From Panopea generosa (Eukaryota > Mollusca > Bivalvia > Adapedonta > Hiatellidae), in the NCBI GenBank assembly GCA_029582155.1, contig CM055900.1:41585236-41649235 (forward strand): a stretch of 64,000 nucleotides of DNA, in the 5' to 3' direction. The notes beneath the pieces were generated by a model. That model saw only the letters and a program-made list of their open reading frames with translations. It was not told the DNA's origin and searched no databases. This document shows positions 45,481 to 58,700 of this stretch, one piece after another (the stretch's first letter is position 1; the number at the start of each line of letters is the position of its first letter). A program made the translations under genes and the position numbers.

Positions 45481-47563
45481 CTTCATTTGACAGAAACAAT
45501 GACCACATTAGCTTCGCTAAAGAAAAAAAGGCACAAATGGCCTGTCAATACTCCATTATGGGTGATGGCCGCAGCCGTTGGAGAAGCTAAAAGCTACAAG
45601 CAAAATCATCACAAGAAAATGCTCCACACCCTACTGTGTGCAACTCCACAGACAAAGCAAAAGCTGTTGTGTTTGACCCTATTAAGTCCAGCATTTGAAA
45701 CCAAATGCTGGACTTGTACTCCATAATATAATATACAAGAACAAAGAAATTATAATCACAAGCCAAACCAAAGTATTCAAGACGTCATGTCCAACAGGTC
45801 CAAATGATTTACTTCAAGAGGCTGTCTATATTATAAAACCACCTGCACCAAAGACAACTACAACAAAAGAGGTGAAAAAGAGTCTGATTAAGTGCAGGTA
45901 TCCATCAGAGAGAAAGTGACCATTGTAAGTTTATAAACATCTTTACATTAATACTTACAAATCAGGATTCATATACAGGAAGATTTAATCTTTTACTTCA
46001 TATAGACGCCTTTGGACACCTCTAATATAAATGCCTTTGGACACCTAATATAGAAGGCTTTTGATTTATTGGGTGAATTATGTTTATATTAACTGACAGA
46101 GTGGAAAACAGTGCAGGAAATGTTCAGATTGCTCATCACGATCAATCTGAACTCTTCCTGCACTGTTTTCAAAGGCCTTCTCTGATTGGTGCGGGAAAAT
46201 GTGTATCTATGGAGTAAAGGGTTAATTAAAAGAGTTAATGAAGTAACATGGATCCTGTTCATACAATCAATATGCCTGATCTATAAGTTCCATTGACACA
46301 ACAGTAGTCGACAATTATACTTGTAGAAAAAACTGTTTCCAGAACTGCTAACAAACGGAGAACTGATGAATAACTTGTTTTGTTGAAAAACTCTTATTTA
46401 TTGAAACAGTAACCACAACAAATACATAAGCAATGGGTAGCACTGGTGGAAAGACAGTATTATTGCAGCATAATTATATTGTCACATCACTGTATATATT
46501 ATTGTGCAAAATAGATCAGCAACACTCAGGGAACTACATTAGATATCTGACATACTGGAATTTCATACAGAGGCTTAAAACTGTATTCTATCACATATTT
46601 GTTTAAATAACTATAATACTACCATGTATATTATCAAACATTTTGGCAAAACATAATTGCATTTTTAAGCATGAATTGAAATCGTTTTTTCTTTCATCAT
46701 TTTTAGGATAGTTTGCCCACAACTGTAATGGTAAATAAGTGAGAGGTGCAGGTGATATCCATAACTTTACAGGAACCAGAAGATAACATTTAAGTGAGTC
46801 TGTGGAGCGATCTCTGCAAGACCGAAATTGAACTTGGAGATATCACCGAAATAAGGCATGTGCTGGTCAATGAGAAAAAATATGGAAACCAAGAGTTTAT
46901 CAACGATACAGTATACAACCGTAACAGTAAGTTTCATGTTACCATTACATGAATGTTTATAACAGAGCAAACGGTTTCACCCCTCTTTCTGTTGATGTAT
47001 CTTAATTATTAATACAGCACATATGTTACTATTATGTGTGGGACCCTTATCAGTGTTTAATTATGTGCTTTTCAGCTCTAAGAATGGAAATATGCATTAC
47101 TTGAATGTTTTCAGATAATTAAACAATGCACATTATTTCCTTTGCCTTAAAAAAGAAGTTTATAGTATCCTATAACTGCGCTGTTCCATTATGGACTGAA
47201 CATCAAAATGTATAGCATCAATAATCTGGATTTATATGAAACTTTAAATAAATAGAATGATGGAACTGTCCAACAAGTTTCAGATCATTAGCTTGAAACT
47301 TGGCATACACTCAAATTTTGTGATTCCATTTTAATTTCATGAACCATTTTTTATATTTCAATAAATCTTTGTTTTTACTACTTTTTACTAATATCATGTT
47401 TTTGTAGAAAACAGAAATGCCAAGTGAGGAGATAACAGAGCATATATTAGTGATGGACATTGACGAAAACACATGCTCCCTCATGAAGGTTGAAAAGGGC
47501 ATCTTAATTGTAAACAACAACACTGTTAACAGCTATGGAATGTTCAATGGACTTTTACTTTGA
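45481..47563 (+). pseudogene. Broken multi-exon gene resembling an RPA-like OB-fold protein
   Basis: Three exon-like blocks. Block A, 45481-45898, follows TTCATTTGACAG and ends before GTATCC; readable pieces are DKAKAVVFDPIKSS, EIIITSQTKVFKTSCPTGPN and EVKKSLIKC, but they lie in different frames with stops near 45697 and 45718. Block B, about 46754-46929, reads SLWSDLCKTEIELGDITEIR and LVNEKKYGNQEFIN and ends before GTAAGT; a TAA precedes it in frame at about 46791. Block C, 47408-47563, follows TTTTTGTAG and reads EHILVMDIDENTCSLMKVEK. The SLW.DL....LGD pattern is that of OB-fold, RPA-like proteins. It may be a host relic, or the RPA-like partner carried by Helentrons, given the helicase remnant 700 bases upstream. 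Confidence 0.45.
45989..46221. mobile_element. piggyBac-like MITE, 233 bp, TTAA-flanked (copy 2)
   Basis: Same length, tips and central hairpin as 28022-28254. TTAA lies at 45985-45988 and 46222-46225. It sits in the presumed intron between blocks A and B of the OB-fold-like pseudogene. Confidence 0.88.
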
Positions 47564-48598
47564 AAGGACAGGAAATTCTCGGTACATGTATAACCACAGG
47601 TTAAATGTTGGGAGACAACGGTTATTGACATTGGAACAGATCATTGTCAATAACATTCATTTCTTTACATTCATACTTTACAACTGCTAAGTGTGTATGT
47701 ATCTGACAAGATATTGCATATAAATTAAACATTCGTGTGATAGTAATTGAACAGATCAGTTGTTAACTCACCAGAGCTAATATTGTAACACATTCTTATT
47801 TATTATTGAACTGTTATGAAAGTACCGGTTAATATTCATTTTCATTTAACACATCATTTTCTATAACAGTCCTTTACATAACAACTGTTTTAATTTATAG
47901 AATATCAGAGGCAATCAAATTTGGAACTTATATAATTCCATTAACAAATATATTTCTGTTATTCTTCATCTAGTTTTCCGCTGTATAATGATACAATACA
48001 GGTCATGTTTGAAATTGATCCAAGTGTTTGACCACTTTTCTTTAAGAAAAACAAGTTTCTGATCAGTTGCTTTTCACAGAATTCAGTGTTAAATTGCATC
48101 CAATTAAAAATTGTATATATTTTCCATAAACAGCAAAAAACTTCACCATTTTACAGACATAAACATATACATGTAGTTATATAATCAATATAAGTTCTAT
48201 TCACGTACCTTGATTGTATGCCTCCCACTGAAGGATTTGACATCAATATGCAGCAAAAGTGCCTTTTTTTCTTACATGGTTGTGATCAATAAAGTCTCTT
48301 GTGGTATTTCCTTGTTCTACTTGCATAATCAAAGCCAGTGCCAAGTATTTTAACATTTTTCTCATCAGTATTGTTTTTATCATTTCATTTTATTGAGATC
48401 ATCTTGATTTAGATTTAGGTCTAGCTTAGTTTTACTACATTGAAATGTTACAGTCATCTGATAGATTAATAAAAAATCATGGACTACTTTCTCTTGAGTA
48501 TTTTGAAAATTCGTAAGCAATTAGAGGTTGCATATGAAATGAGCTACATCTTCAGTATACAGCCTACATTCTAAAGAGTCGCCAGAAGGTCAGGTGAC
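47564..48598. other. Gene-free AT-rich stretch
   Basis: No family, exon or element is recognised. Confidence 0.45.
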
Positions 48599-48670
48599 AA
48601 CTCAAAAATAAAAAACAAATCAAAGTGGAAGGGCAACTCAAAAATAAAAAACAAATCAAAGTGGAAGAGA
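48599..48670 (+). repeat. Recent 36-bp tandem duplication
   Basis: CAACTCAAAAATAAAAAACA plus AATCAAAGTGGAAG occurs twice in a row (near 48600 and 48636) with one or two differences. Confidence 0.9.
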
Positions 48671-49020
48671 AACCAACCCCCCAAACCAAATCCCACCCAC
48701 CCCCTCATGCGCATTTTTACCACAGCCCCTGAAAAAAATCCTGGGGAAGGGCCTGACCTCTATTATCTCCCTTAAATACTCCGGAGCTACAGATGAAAGA
48801 GGAAGAAGTAAAACTATAGGTCTGTTTTTTGTATTTTAATATTGCAGAGATTTATTTTTTCCTGCCATGTGTTAAATAGTATTTTAGAAATCAGTGAAAA
48901 TTTGATGATTATACCAGATTTCTTGGCAATTCTTTGTCATTTTAGAACTACTGCTTCGAACTGCATCTTGGGTGAATAGTTGACATATTATTTCTCTGGA
49001 AATTAAGATATCACAAAAAC
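48671..49020. other. Gene-free stretch 3' of DUS2
   Basis: It includes a C-rich piece near 48675-48710 and, at 48852, TTTATT, which on the minus strand is AATAAA and could be a poly(A) signal for DUS2. Position alone supports this. Confidence 0.35.
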
Positions 49021-49039
49021 ATCAAATTAAAAAAAAACT

Positions 49040-49165
49040 GGATTTTGTTTTTTCTCTGTTTTTTTGGACATATGTTTCAATGGAGCCATATTGGAAAAGT
49101 AGATTTTGTTTTTTCACTGTGTTTTTGGACATATATGTTACAATGGAGCCATATTGGAAAAGTAA
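49040..49165 (+). repeat. Tandem duplication of about 64 bp
   Basis: TTTTGGACATATGTTTCAAT and GGAGCCATATTGGAAAAGTA occur twice (near 49060-49102 and 49122-49163). It is placed in the likely 3' UTR side of DUS2. Confidence 0.85.
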
Positions 49166-49403
49166 TAGGGGAATAAGACATGAACTTATCCTGACCCTAC
49201 TAGTCAATATATGGATGAAACCACGGTTTAATTTGCACAGGGCAAGGTTATGGGTGTCATATCTGTAGAGTTAAAGCAAAGAATGATGACAGATGGATAA
49301 ACATTATAATGATATAATGAAATAATTTTACAATTTTTTCTTAAAATATGCAAATGTTCTGATGCCAAGGTAAGTTAATTTGTAATAATCAATAGCTCAT
49401 TTG

Positions 49404-49785
49404 TTAGCTCATTTCAACACCATCATTTTCCATTTTTGTCACTTGAACATCTATTTTCTTATTATCAATAAGTTCCTCACAGATATTACTGTTATTCTTA
49501 CTATGCCCCACAGCGCCATTAAGGTTTAATTTATCACAATTATTACTTATATCCGTACTCTGTATACTGTCGCACGCCACTCTGTCTGCAGACAATGATT
49601 CTTTCCCACAATCCTCTGACTTGTGTCTATAATTAGAATTTCCACACATTTGGAACTCCTGTCTCCATACCCTTGCAACTTCATCATTGGGACTCTGGCT
49701 GTCTGGTTTTCTACCATCATCTTCTCCAAGGACAAGCATACCAACAATGGCTGCTGCTTGTTCTGCCAGCTGTTTCGACTTCTCC
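49404..49785 (-). CDS. DUS2: DUS2 last exon: dsRBD helix 2 and C-terminal tail
   Basis: The acceptor GATCGTTACAG lies at 49796-49786. The first base completes Trp (W-EKSKQLAEQAAAIVGMLVLG), the KSK..AE.AA helix of the dsRBD. About 100 further residues form a tail rich in N, S, D and E with no known domain. The stop is at 49406-49404. The frame stays open upstream to 49853, but the acceptor, the phase and the dsRBD alignment all support the start at 49785. Confidence 0.95.
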
Positions 49786-52700
49786 CTGTAACGATCACCA
49801 CACATGTATTTCAGGTTCTTCACTATTTTGCCTGCTAATCTAAATACTAACATTAAACATTCAAAATTCTACTTGGTATTTAGTTTGTAAATTTCTTTTT
49901 ATAGAAGCGTGACGAAATAATTAAGAAATATATTTTCCCATCATTTCTACTATTGTCCAATACAAATTATGAGGAAATTAACTGATAAAGAACCAAAGAA
50001 TGTAGACCAGGATCAGACAGCAGCCAACTTGGACTACAAAGTTAACCACTGTTACATTTGTAATCATTATCTCAGTCGGTAGAGCAGGAGACATCTAGTC
50101 TTGGAGTTACGGGTTCAGATTCCAGGGGCTGGGCAACTATAAATACTACCGGTAACTGTCTTTCAGATGGGACCTTAAACTGTGGGCCTGTGTGATAGCA
50201 CTATACACTTAGCACGCTAAAGAACCAAAAGAAACTTACAATAGGTTTCTATTCTGTATCCTGCACTCTCCCCCACAAACCTTAAATGACTAACACTCTT
50301 TCCATATGGGAAATCGGTGCCAATGTAACATAGGCTTATATACAACAATACATTTGTAACACTGATGTAAACAACAGTACAAAGCAAGATCCCAAGGTGA
50401 TTATATTACACAACAGCACAACAGCATAGAAGGATAGGAAACTTGCATCTCTTCTAAATATTGATAAAAAAGCATACGAGATATAGTAATTTGGCCAACT
50501 AATTTTCAGACGTCACAGGAAACAGATTTTTTATACATAAAATGTAAGTTGTATGTAACATTAGTTTTGTGGAGCATTTCATTGTACAAAGAAAAATTTT
50601 GATTGGTATAGCTGAGATGAATGGAAGTTAATATAACTGAAAACGAGATTTCGCAAGGTATTGCGTGAATACGTGAGCATTCATAAAATCTCAACCAGTT
50701 TCTTTTCCTTCTGTATTTAAGTCCTTGATAAAATACAGGTAAGAAGGAAGTTTACCAGATAGAGGCTGTGTACTTTTTGTTGTCAAGTTCCATCACACAT
50801 TTATAACAGCGGTCTTCCTTTCTCTCCATCTGTAAGAAAGGAATTCATGTTTATTCATTGCACTGTATGATTATTTGTTCATACATATCTGGTTGAGACA
50901 GCAGATGTAATCACTGACACATTACAACATTTTGTAGCAGACATACAGTATGAGCCGACACTTAGCGACCTCTCCTAGTAGTATCATCATTAAAATATTG
51001 AGCATCAAGAGACAAAGCTAACTAAATATTATAACTCAGTAGATCCAACACACAATTATTCACGAGGCAGACGGCAGTCCACCACTGTGATGCAGTACAA
51101 CATTCACGAGGCAGACAGCAGTCCACCTCTGTGATGCAGTACAACATTCATGAGGCAGATGGCAGTCCACCACTGTGATGCAGTACTACAGTCATGACGC
51201 AGAAGGCAGTCCACCACTGTGATACAGTATAACATTCATGAGGCAGATGGCAGTCCACCACTGTGATGCAGTACAACATTCACAAGGCAGACAGCATTCC
51301 ACCACTGTGATGCAGTACAACATTCATGAGGCAGACGTCAGTCCACCACTGTCAGCCAGTACAACATTCACTAAACAGACGGCAGTCCACCACTGTGATA
51401 CAGTACAACATTCATGAGGCAAATGGCAGTCCACCACTGTGATGCAGTACAACATTCATGAGGCAGACGGCAGTCCACCACTGTGATGCAGTACAACATT
51501 CACCAGTACTAACTTGTAACACTGAATTTCAATAATATAATCTTCTGTCTTTCTTTCTGGATCTTTTAAACATCAATCAGAAACAGTGCTACTACCAACT
51601 ATGAACCAGAGACAATGTTTACCAATGTGATTGTGTTTACTTTCAGTGTGATCCTGGTGACTGGGTTGTTTATAAATGGTAGAGAGAGCAGAGAGCTCCA
51701 TGTTAATGGTTAAATATTGGGGAAAAATTCCTTTATACTTACCGTGGCGTAAACTGGCTTTTCCAGCTTGTTTCTTTTTGTCCATTCATACAGTTTCAGT
51801 TTAGGACTTACCGACACAGGATAGTCTTTCCTAGAAAATATAACAATTATAAATTACTTGTAATAAAATTATCAGTCTCTGATTAACTTATATAAGCAAA
51901 TTTGCAATTATAAACTACTTAGCTGTAAAGTAGTGTAGTGAATTGAGTGTAAGTCGCTCACACTAGTGTGTGCAAGTTCAATCCCCAGCTTGACCAATTG
52001 ACCTCCCACAAAACAACACTCAGTACTGGGTTTTACGGAGGGAGCAGACTCAAGTTGTGCTGAATCTCTTATTCAAATGGTCATGGTCCAGGTCATCTTA
52101 ACCTTGTTTGATGAGCAATCATTAACATGCTACAATTAAGAACATTACCCACTTCACTGGTAGACACACAGCAATTACCCACATCACTGCTAGACAAACA
52201 GCAATGATCCACATCACTGGTAGACACACAGCAATGACCTACATCACTGGTAGACACACAGCAATTACTCACATCACTGGTAGACAAACAGCAATGATTC
52301 ACATCACTGGTAGACACACATTACTGGTAGACTCACAGCAATGACCTATATCAATGGTAGACACACATCACTGGTAGACACACAGCAATGACCTACATCA
52401 CTGGTAGACACACAGCAATTACTCACATCACTGGTAGACAAACAGCAATGATCCACATCACTGGTAGACGTACATTACTGGTAGACACACAGCAATGACC
52501 TACATCACTGGTAGACACACAGCAATTACTCACATCACTGGTAGACAAACAACAACGATCCACATCACTGGTAGACATACATTACTGGTAGACACATGGC
52601 AATGACCTACATCAATGGTAGACACACATCACTGGTAGACACACAGCAATGACCCACATCTCTGGTAGACACACAGCAGCTACCCACATCACTGGTAGAC

Positions 52701-55700
52701 AAAAAGCAATGATCGACATCATTGGTAGACACACATCAGTGTTAGACACACAGCAATGACCTACATCACTGGTAGACACACAGCAATGACCCACATCACT
52801 GGTAGACATATAGCAATGTCCCACATCACTGGTAGACACACATCAAATATCCACATCATTAGTAGACACACATCACTGGTAGACACACAGCAATGTCCCA
52901 TATCACTGGTAGACACACAGCAATGATCCACATCACTGGTAGATACACATTTCTGGTAGGCACACATCACTGGTAGAAACAGCAAATACCCACATGACTG
53001 GTAGACACACATCACAAGCAGACACACAGCAATGACCTACATCACCAGTAGACACACAGCAATGACCCATATCACTGGTAGACATACATCAATGATCCAC
53101 ATCACTGGTAGTCACAAAGCACTGGTAGACTTACAGCAATGACCCACATCACTGGTAGACACACATTAATTACCCACATCACCGGTAGACAAACAGCAAT
53201 GATCCACATCATTGGTAGACACACATCAGTGGTAGACACACAGCAATGACCTACATCACTGGTAGACACACAGCAATGACCCACATCACCGGAAGACATA
53301 TAGCAATGACCCACATCATTGGTAGACAAACATCAAATATCCACATCACTAGTAGACACACATCACTGGTAGACACACAGCAATGTCCCACATCACTGGT
53401 AGACACACAGCAATGATCCACATCACTGGTAGACACACATTTGTGGTAGACACACATCACTGGTAGACACAGCAAATACCCACATCACTGGAAGACACAC
53501 ATCAAAGGCAGACACACAGCAATGACCTACATCACCAGTAGACACACAGCAATGACCCATATCACTGGTAGACATACATCAATGATCCACATCACTGGTA
53601 GTCACAAAGCACTGATAGACACACAGCAATGACCTACATCACTGTTAGACACACTTCACTGGTAGACACACAGTGATGATCCACATTATTGGTAGACACA
53701 CAGCAATGACCCACATCACTGTTAGACACACAGCAATGATCCACATCACTGGTAGACACACAGCAATGACCCACATCACTGGTAGACACACATCACTGGT
53801 AGACACACAGCAATGATCCACATCACTGGTAGACACACATCACTGGTAGATACACATCACTGGTAGACACACATCACTGGTAGACACACAGCAATGATCC
53901 ACATCACTGTTAGATACACATCACTGGTAGATACACATCACTGGTAGACGTACATCACTGGTAAACACACAGCAATGATCCACATCACTGGTAGACACAC
54001 ATCACTGGTAGATACACATCACTGGTAGACACACAGCAATGACCCACATCACAGGTAGACACTTATCACTGGTAGACACACAGCAATGATCCACATCACT
54101 GGTAGACACACAGCAATGACCCACATCACAGGTAGACACTTATCACTGGTAGACACACAGCAATGATCTACAACACTGGTAGACACACAGCAAATACCAA
54201 CATCACTGGTAAACACACAGCAATGATCCATATCATTGGTAGACAGACATCATTGATAGACACACAACAATGACCCACATCACTGGTAGACACACAACAC
54301 AGCAATGACCCAAATTACTGGTAAACACACAGCAATGACCAACATCACTGGTAGACACACATCACTTGTAGACATACATCACTGATAGACACACAGCAAT
54401 GACCCACATTACTGGTAGACACACAGCAATGACTCATGTAACTGGTACACAAATCACTGGTAGACACACAGCAATGACCACCATCACTAGTAGACACACA
54501 TCACTGGTAAACACACAGCAATGACCTACATCTCTGGTAGACACACATCACTGGTAGGCATATATCACTGGTAGACACACAGCAATGATCCACATCACTG
54601 GTAGACACACATCAATGATCCACATCACTGGTAGATACACATCAATGATCCACATCACTGGTAGACACACATCACTGGTAGACACACAGCAATGATCCAC
54701 ATCACTGGTAGACACACATCAATGATCCACATCACTGGTAGACACACATCACTGGTAGATACACATCACTGGTAGACACACATCACTGGTAGACACACAT
54801 CACTGGTAGACACACAGCAATGATCCACATCACTGGTAAACACACAGCAATGATCCACATCACTGGTAGACACACATCACTGGTAGATACACATCACTGG
54901 TAGACACACAGCAATGACCCACATCACAGGTAGACACTTATCACTGGTAGACACACAGCAATGATCCACATCACTGGTAGACACACAGGAATGACCCACA
55001 TTACAGGTAGACACTTATCACTGGTAGACACACAGCAATGATCCACATCACTGGTAGACACACAGCAAATACCAACATCACTGGTAAACACACAGCAATG
55101 ATCCATATCTTTGGTAGACAGACATCATTGGTAGACACACAACACAGCAATGACCCAAATCACTGGTAAACACACAGCAATGACCAACATCACTGATAGA
55201 CACACGTCACTTGTAAACATACATCACTGATAGACACACAGCAATGACCCACATTACTGGTAGACACACAGCAATGACTCATGTAACTGGTACACAAATC
55301 ACTGGTAGACGCACAGCAATGACCCACATTACTGGTAGACACACATCATTGGTAGACATACAGCAATGACCCACATCACTAGTAGACACACATCACTGGT
55401 AAACACACAGCAATGACCAACATCTCTGGTAGACACACATCACTGGTAGGCATATATCACTGGTAGACACACATCACTGGTAGACATATATCACTGGTAG
55501 ACACACAGCAACAACCAACTTCACTGGTAGACACACAGCAATGACCAACATCACTGGTAGACAGTTACACACATCAATGGTAGACACATCTTCGGTAGAC
55601 ATACATCACTGGTAGACACACATCACTGGTAGACACACAGCAATGATCCACATCACAGGTAGACACACAGTAATGATCCACATCACTGGTAGACACACAT

Positions 55701-58700
55701 CACTGGTAGACACACATCACTGGTAGACACACATCACTGTTAGACACACATCACTGGTAGACACACAGCAATGACCCTCATCACTGGTACACACATCACT
55801 GGTAAACACACGGCAATGACCCAAATCTCTGATAGACATACATCACTGGTAGACTCACAGCAATGACCAACATCACTGGTAAACACACGGCAATGACTCA
55901 GATCTCTGATAGACATACATCACTGGTAGACTCACAGCAATGACCAACATCACTGGTAAACACACGGCAATGACCCAGATCTCTGATAGACATACATCAC
56001 TGGTAGACACACAGCAATGACCCTCATCACTGGTACACACATCACTGGTAAACACACGGCAATGACCCAGATCTCTGATAGACATACATCACTGGTAGAC
56101 ACACTTCACTGGTAGACACACATCACTGGTAGACTCACAGCAATGACCAACATCACTGGTAGACACACTTCACTGGTAGACACACATCACTGGTAGACTC
56201 ACAGCAATGACCAACATTAATGGTAAACCCACATCACTGGTAAACACACAGCAATAACCCACATCTCTGGCAGACATACATCACTGGTAAATACACAGCA
56301 ATGACCCACATCTCTGGAAGACACACATCACTGGTAAACACACAGCAATGACCAACATTACTGGTAGACACACATCACTGGTAAACACACAGCAATGACC
56401 AACATCTCTGGTAGTCATACAACACTGGTAGACACACTTCACTGGTAGACACACATCACTGGTAGACTCACATCACTGGTAAACACACAGCAATGACCCA
56501 AATCTCTGGCAGACATACATCACTGGTAAATACACAGCAATGACCCAAATCTCTGGCAGACATACATCACTGGTAAATACACAGCAATGACCCAAATCTC
56601 TGGCAGACATACATCACTGGTAAATACACAGCAATGACCCACATCTCTGGTAGACACACATCACTGGTAAATACACAGCAATGACCCACATCTCTGGTAG
56701 ACACACATCACTGGTAAATACACAGCAATGACCCACATCTCTGGAAGACACACATCACTGGTAAATACACAGCAATGACCCACATCTCTGGTAGACACAC
56801 ATCACTAGTAGACATACATCACTGGTAGTCACACATCACTGGTAGACACACAGCAATGACCAACATCACTGGACACACACAGCAATGTTCATACAACAAT
56901 CTTTACATCTCATTTCTCTGAACGTAGAACTAATTCTATCATATCATTATATAGTATCCAACATGATAAAGCAGGGTAAGATAAAGTTTTGTTTTATCAG
57001 AAGGGAAGGTTTATCTTGCAGCAACACAAAAACTGATGATATCATAGTTTTGCATAGTGTTAAACCCTGTTTGTGAAATTTTGATAAAACTGTTAATTAT
57101 GTCAATAGATATAAACTGAATTACTAAAAACTAATAACCGAGTCAAACAGTTTCCATAACAAGAGTTGTCAGAAGACCAACAAAGCCGCGCCTTGGTGTC
57201 TTAGTCCAAAAAGGGCCATAACTGTGCCAAAATGCAATCCAGAGTTATGGTTCTTGTCTCTGTGTTGATGATTGATGATGGTGAACACACATGCAAAGAT
57301 TCATTCACATCCACTGAGTGGTTGCATAGATATCTTAAACTTAAACGCAAAAGTTTAACCTGGGTGTCTACAGCCAACGCCGACGCCGCCAGGCTCATGA
57401 CAATAGCTCCCCTTGGACTTTGTCCCGGCGAGCTAAAAACTATGTTTTGTTTTAATTTCATCAATCAAATAAAGAACTAGTTTCAGACACATTCACTGCA
57501 GATGTACACACACATGTGTTTGTTTGCTGGTCAAATATCAGTTATTACTTTTAAATAAAAAATAAATAAATAAATAAATAAATAAAACATGCAGTTAATA
57601 ACAAGATAATTAAATTCCATACTAGTGTCTGATATTTTAAAAATTTCAGGTCTGATTAAAAAAAAATTTGAACACTCGACAAAGTTTGTGCTTATATTTA
57701 GTTCAACCTCTCCTGATAAACAGACTATCAGGCACCGTCATGGTATCACTATAAGATACTAATCTCCACGGAGGATGGACGGGCGCCGCGATTACTATAT
57801 GCTACCCCAAACATTTGGGTGTGTGGTGGTGGGCATAAAAATACAATTTTGTTTCAGATAACAAATGGTTATATAAAAATAATTCTATTCACAAGAATCT
57901 GCAAAATAAAACATTGGTTAATGAAGCTTACATGACACTGTTTTATCAGGTTTTTAACTTGTTCAAAATTACTAATCTAGGTCACATGGCTATTTTTGTT
58001 TCCTGACAGTTTAACAGATCAATGAACCTACAATACATAACCTCTTTTTTATTTTAATTATCTCAAAAGTCTTTAAAAATGACAGATGTGAGGACAAGGG
58101 TATCGGTGGAATTGATGGATGCACCGTGAACAAGTGCTTGATTGAGCATTGTCAGATTGTATTTCCAAAGGGAAGATAACTCTTGTGAAGATATGCTTCG
58201 GACAAGCAAACATAACCAAAAATAAAGTAGAAAAGGGAAAATGTTTATACCATTATTCAAGATAAAGTTATGTTTGATCTGTTTTGTACTTCCACACATT
58301 GCCCTCTCTCCATGTTCCAAGACATGTTTCAGTCCCTTACAAATACATATCTGAAGATATCCTCATGACAAGCAAATACAACCACAAATAAAGTACAAAA
58401 GGGGAGATTATTCTCTCATTACAGACAGAGTTATTGTTTTCTGACTGCACTTCCACACATTGCCTATTTACCCTGTTCCAAGTCCTGTTAGATACTCTTC
58501 CATAATTCTGAACCAGACAACCAAAACTAACCATAAAATAAAATGAAGTACAAAAAGGGAGATAATTCTATCATATTTCAAGATAGAGTTATGGTTCTTT
58601 TGCTCTGCACTTCCACACAATGATTCTATCCATGTTCTAACTGTTGCAGAGAAGAAAATCAGAAAGAAAACATACAGTGAAAAGCGCTATTGCTTCATAA

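Noticed and set aside
49786-49853. Extension of the last DUS2 frame upstream to an ATG at 49853
   Set aside because: The acceptor at 49787-49786, the phase of the previous exon and the dsRBD alignment all place the exon start at 49785. The upstream part would break the domain.
52093-56085. Several minus-strand frames encoding CVSTSDVGHC-type repeats
   Set aside because: They are translations of a 17/30-bp satellite in an intron, with frames changing every few units. There is no start, splice or composition evidence for a protein.
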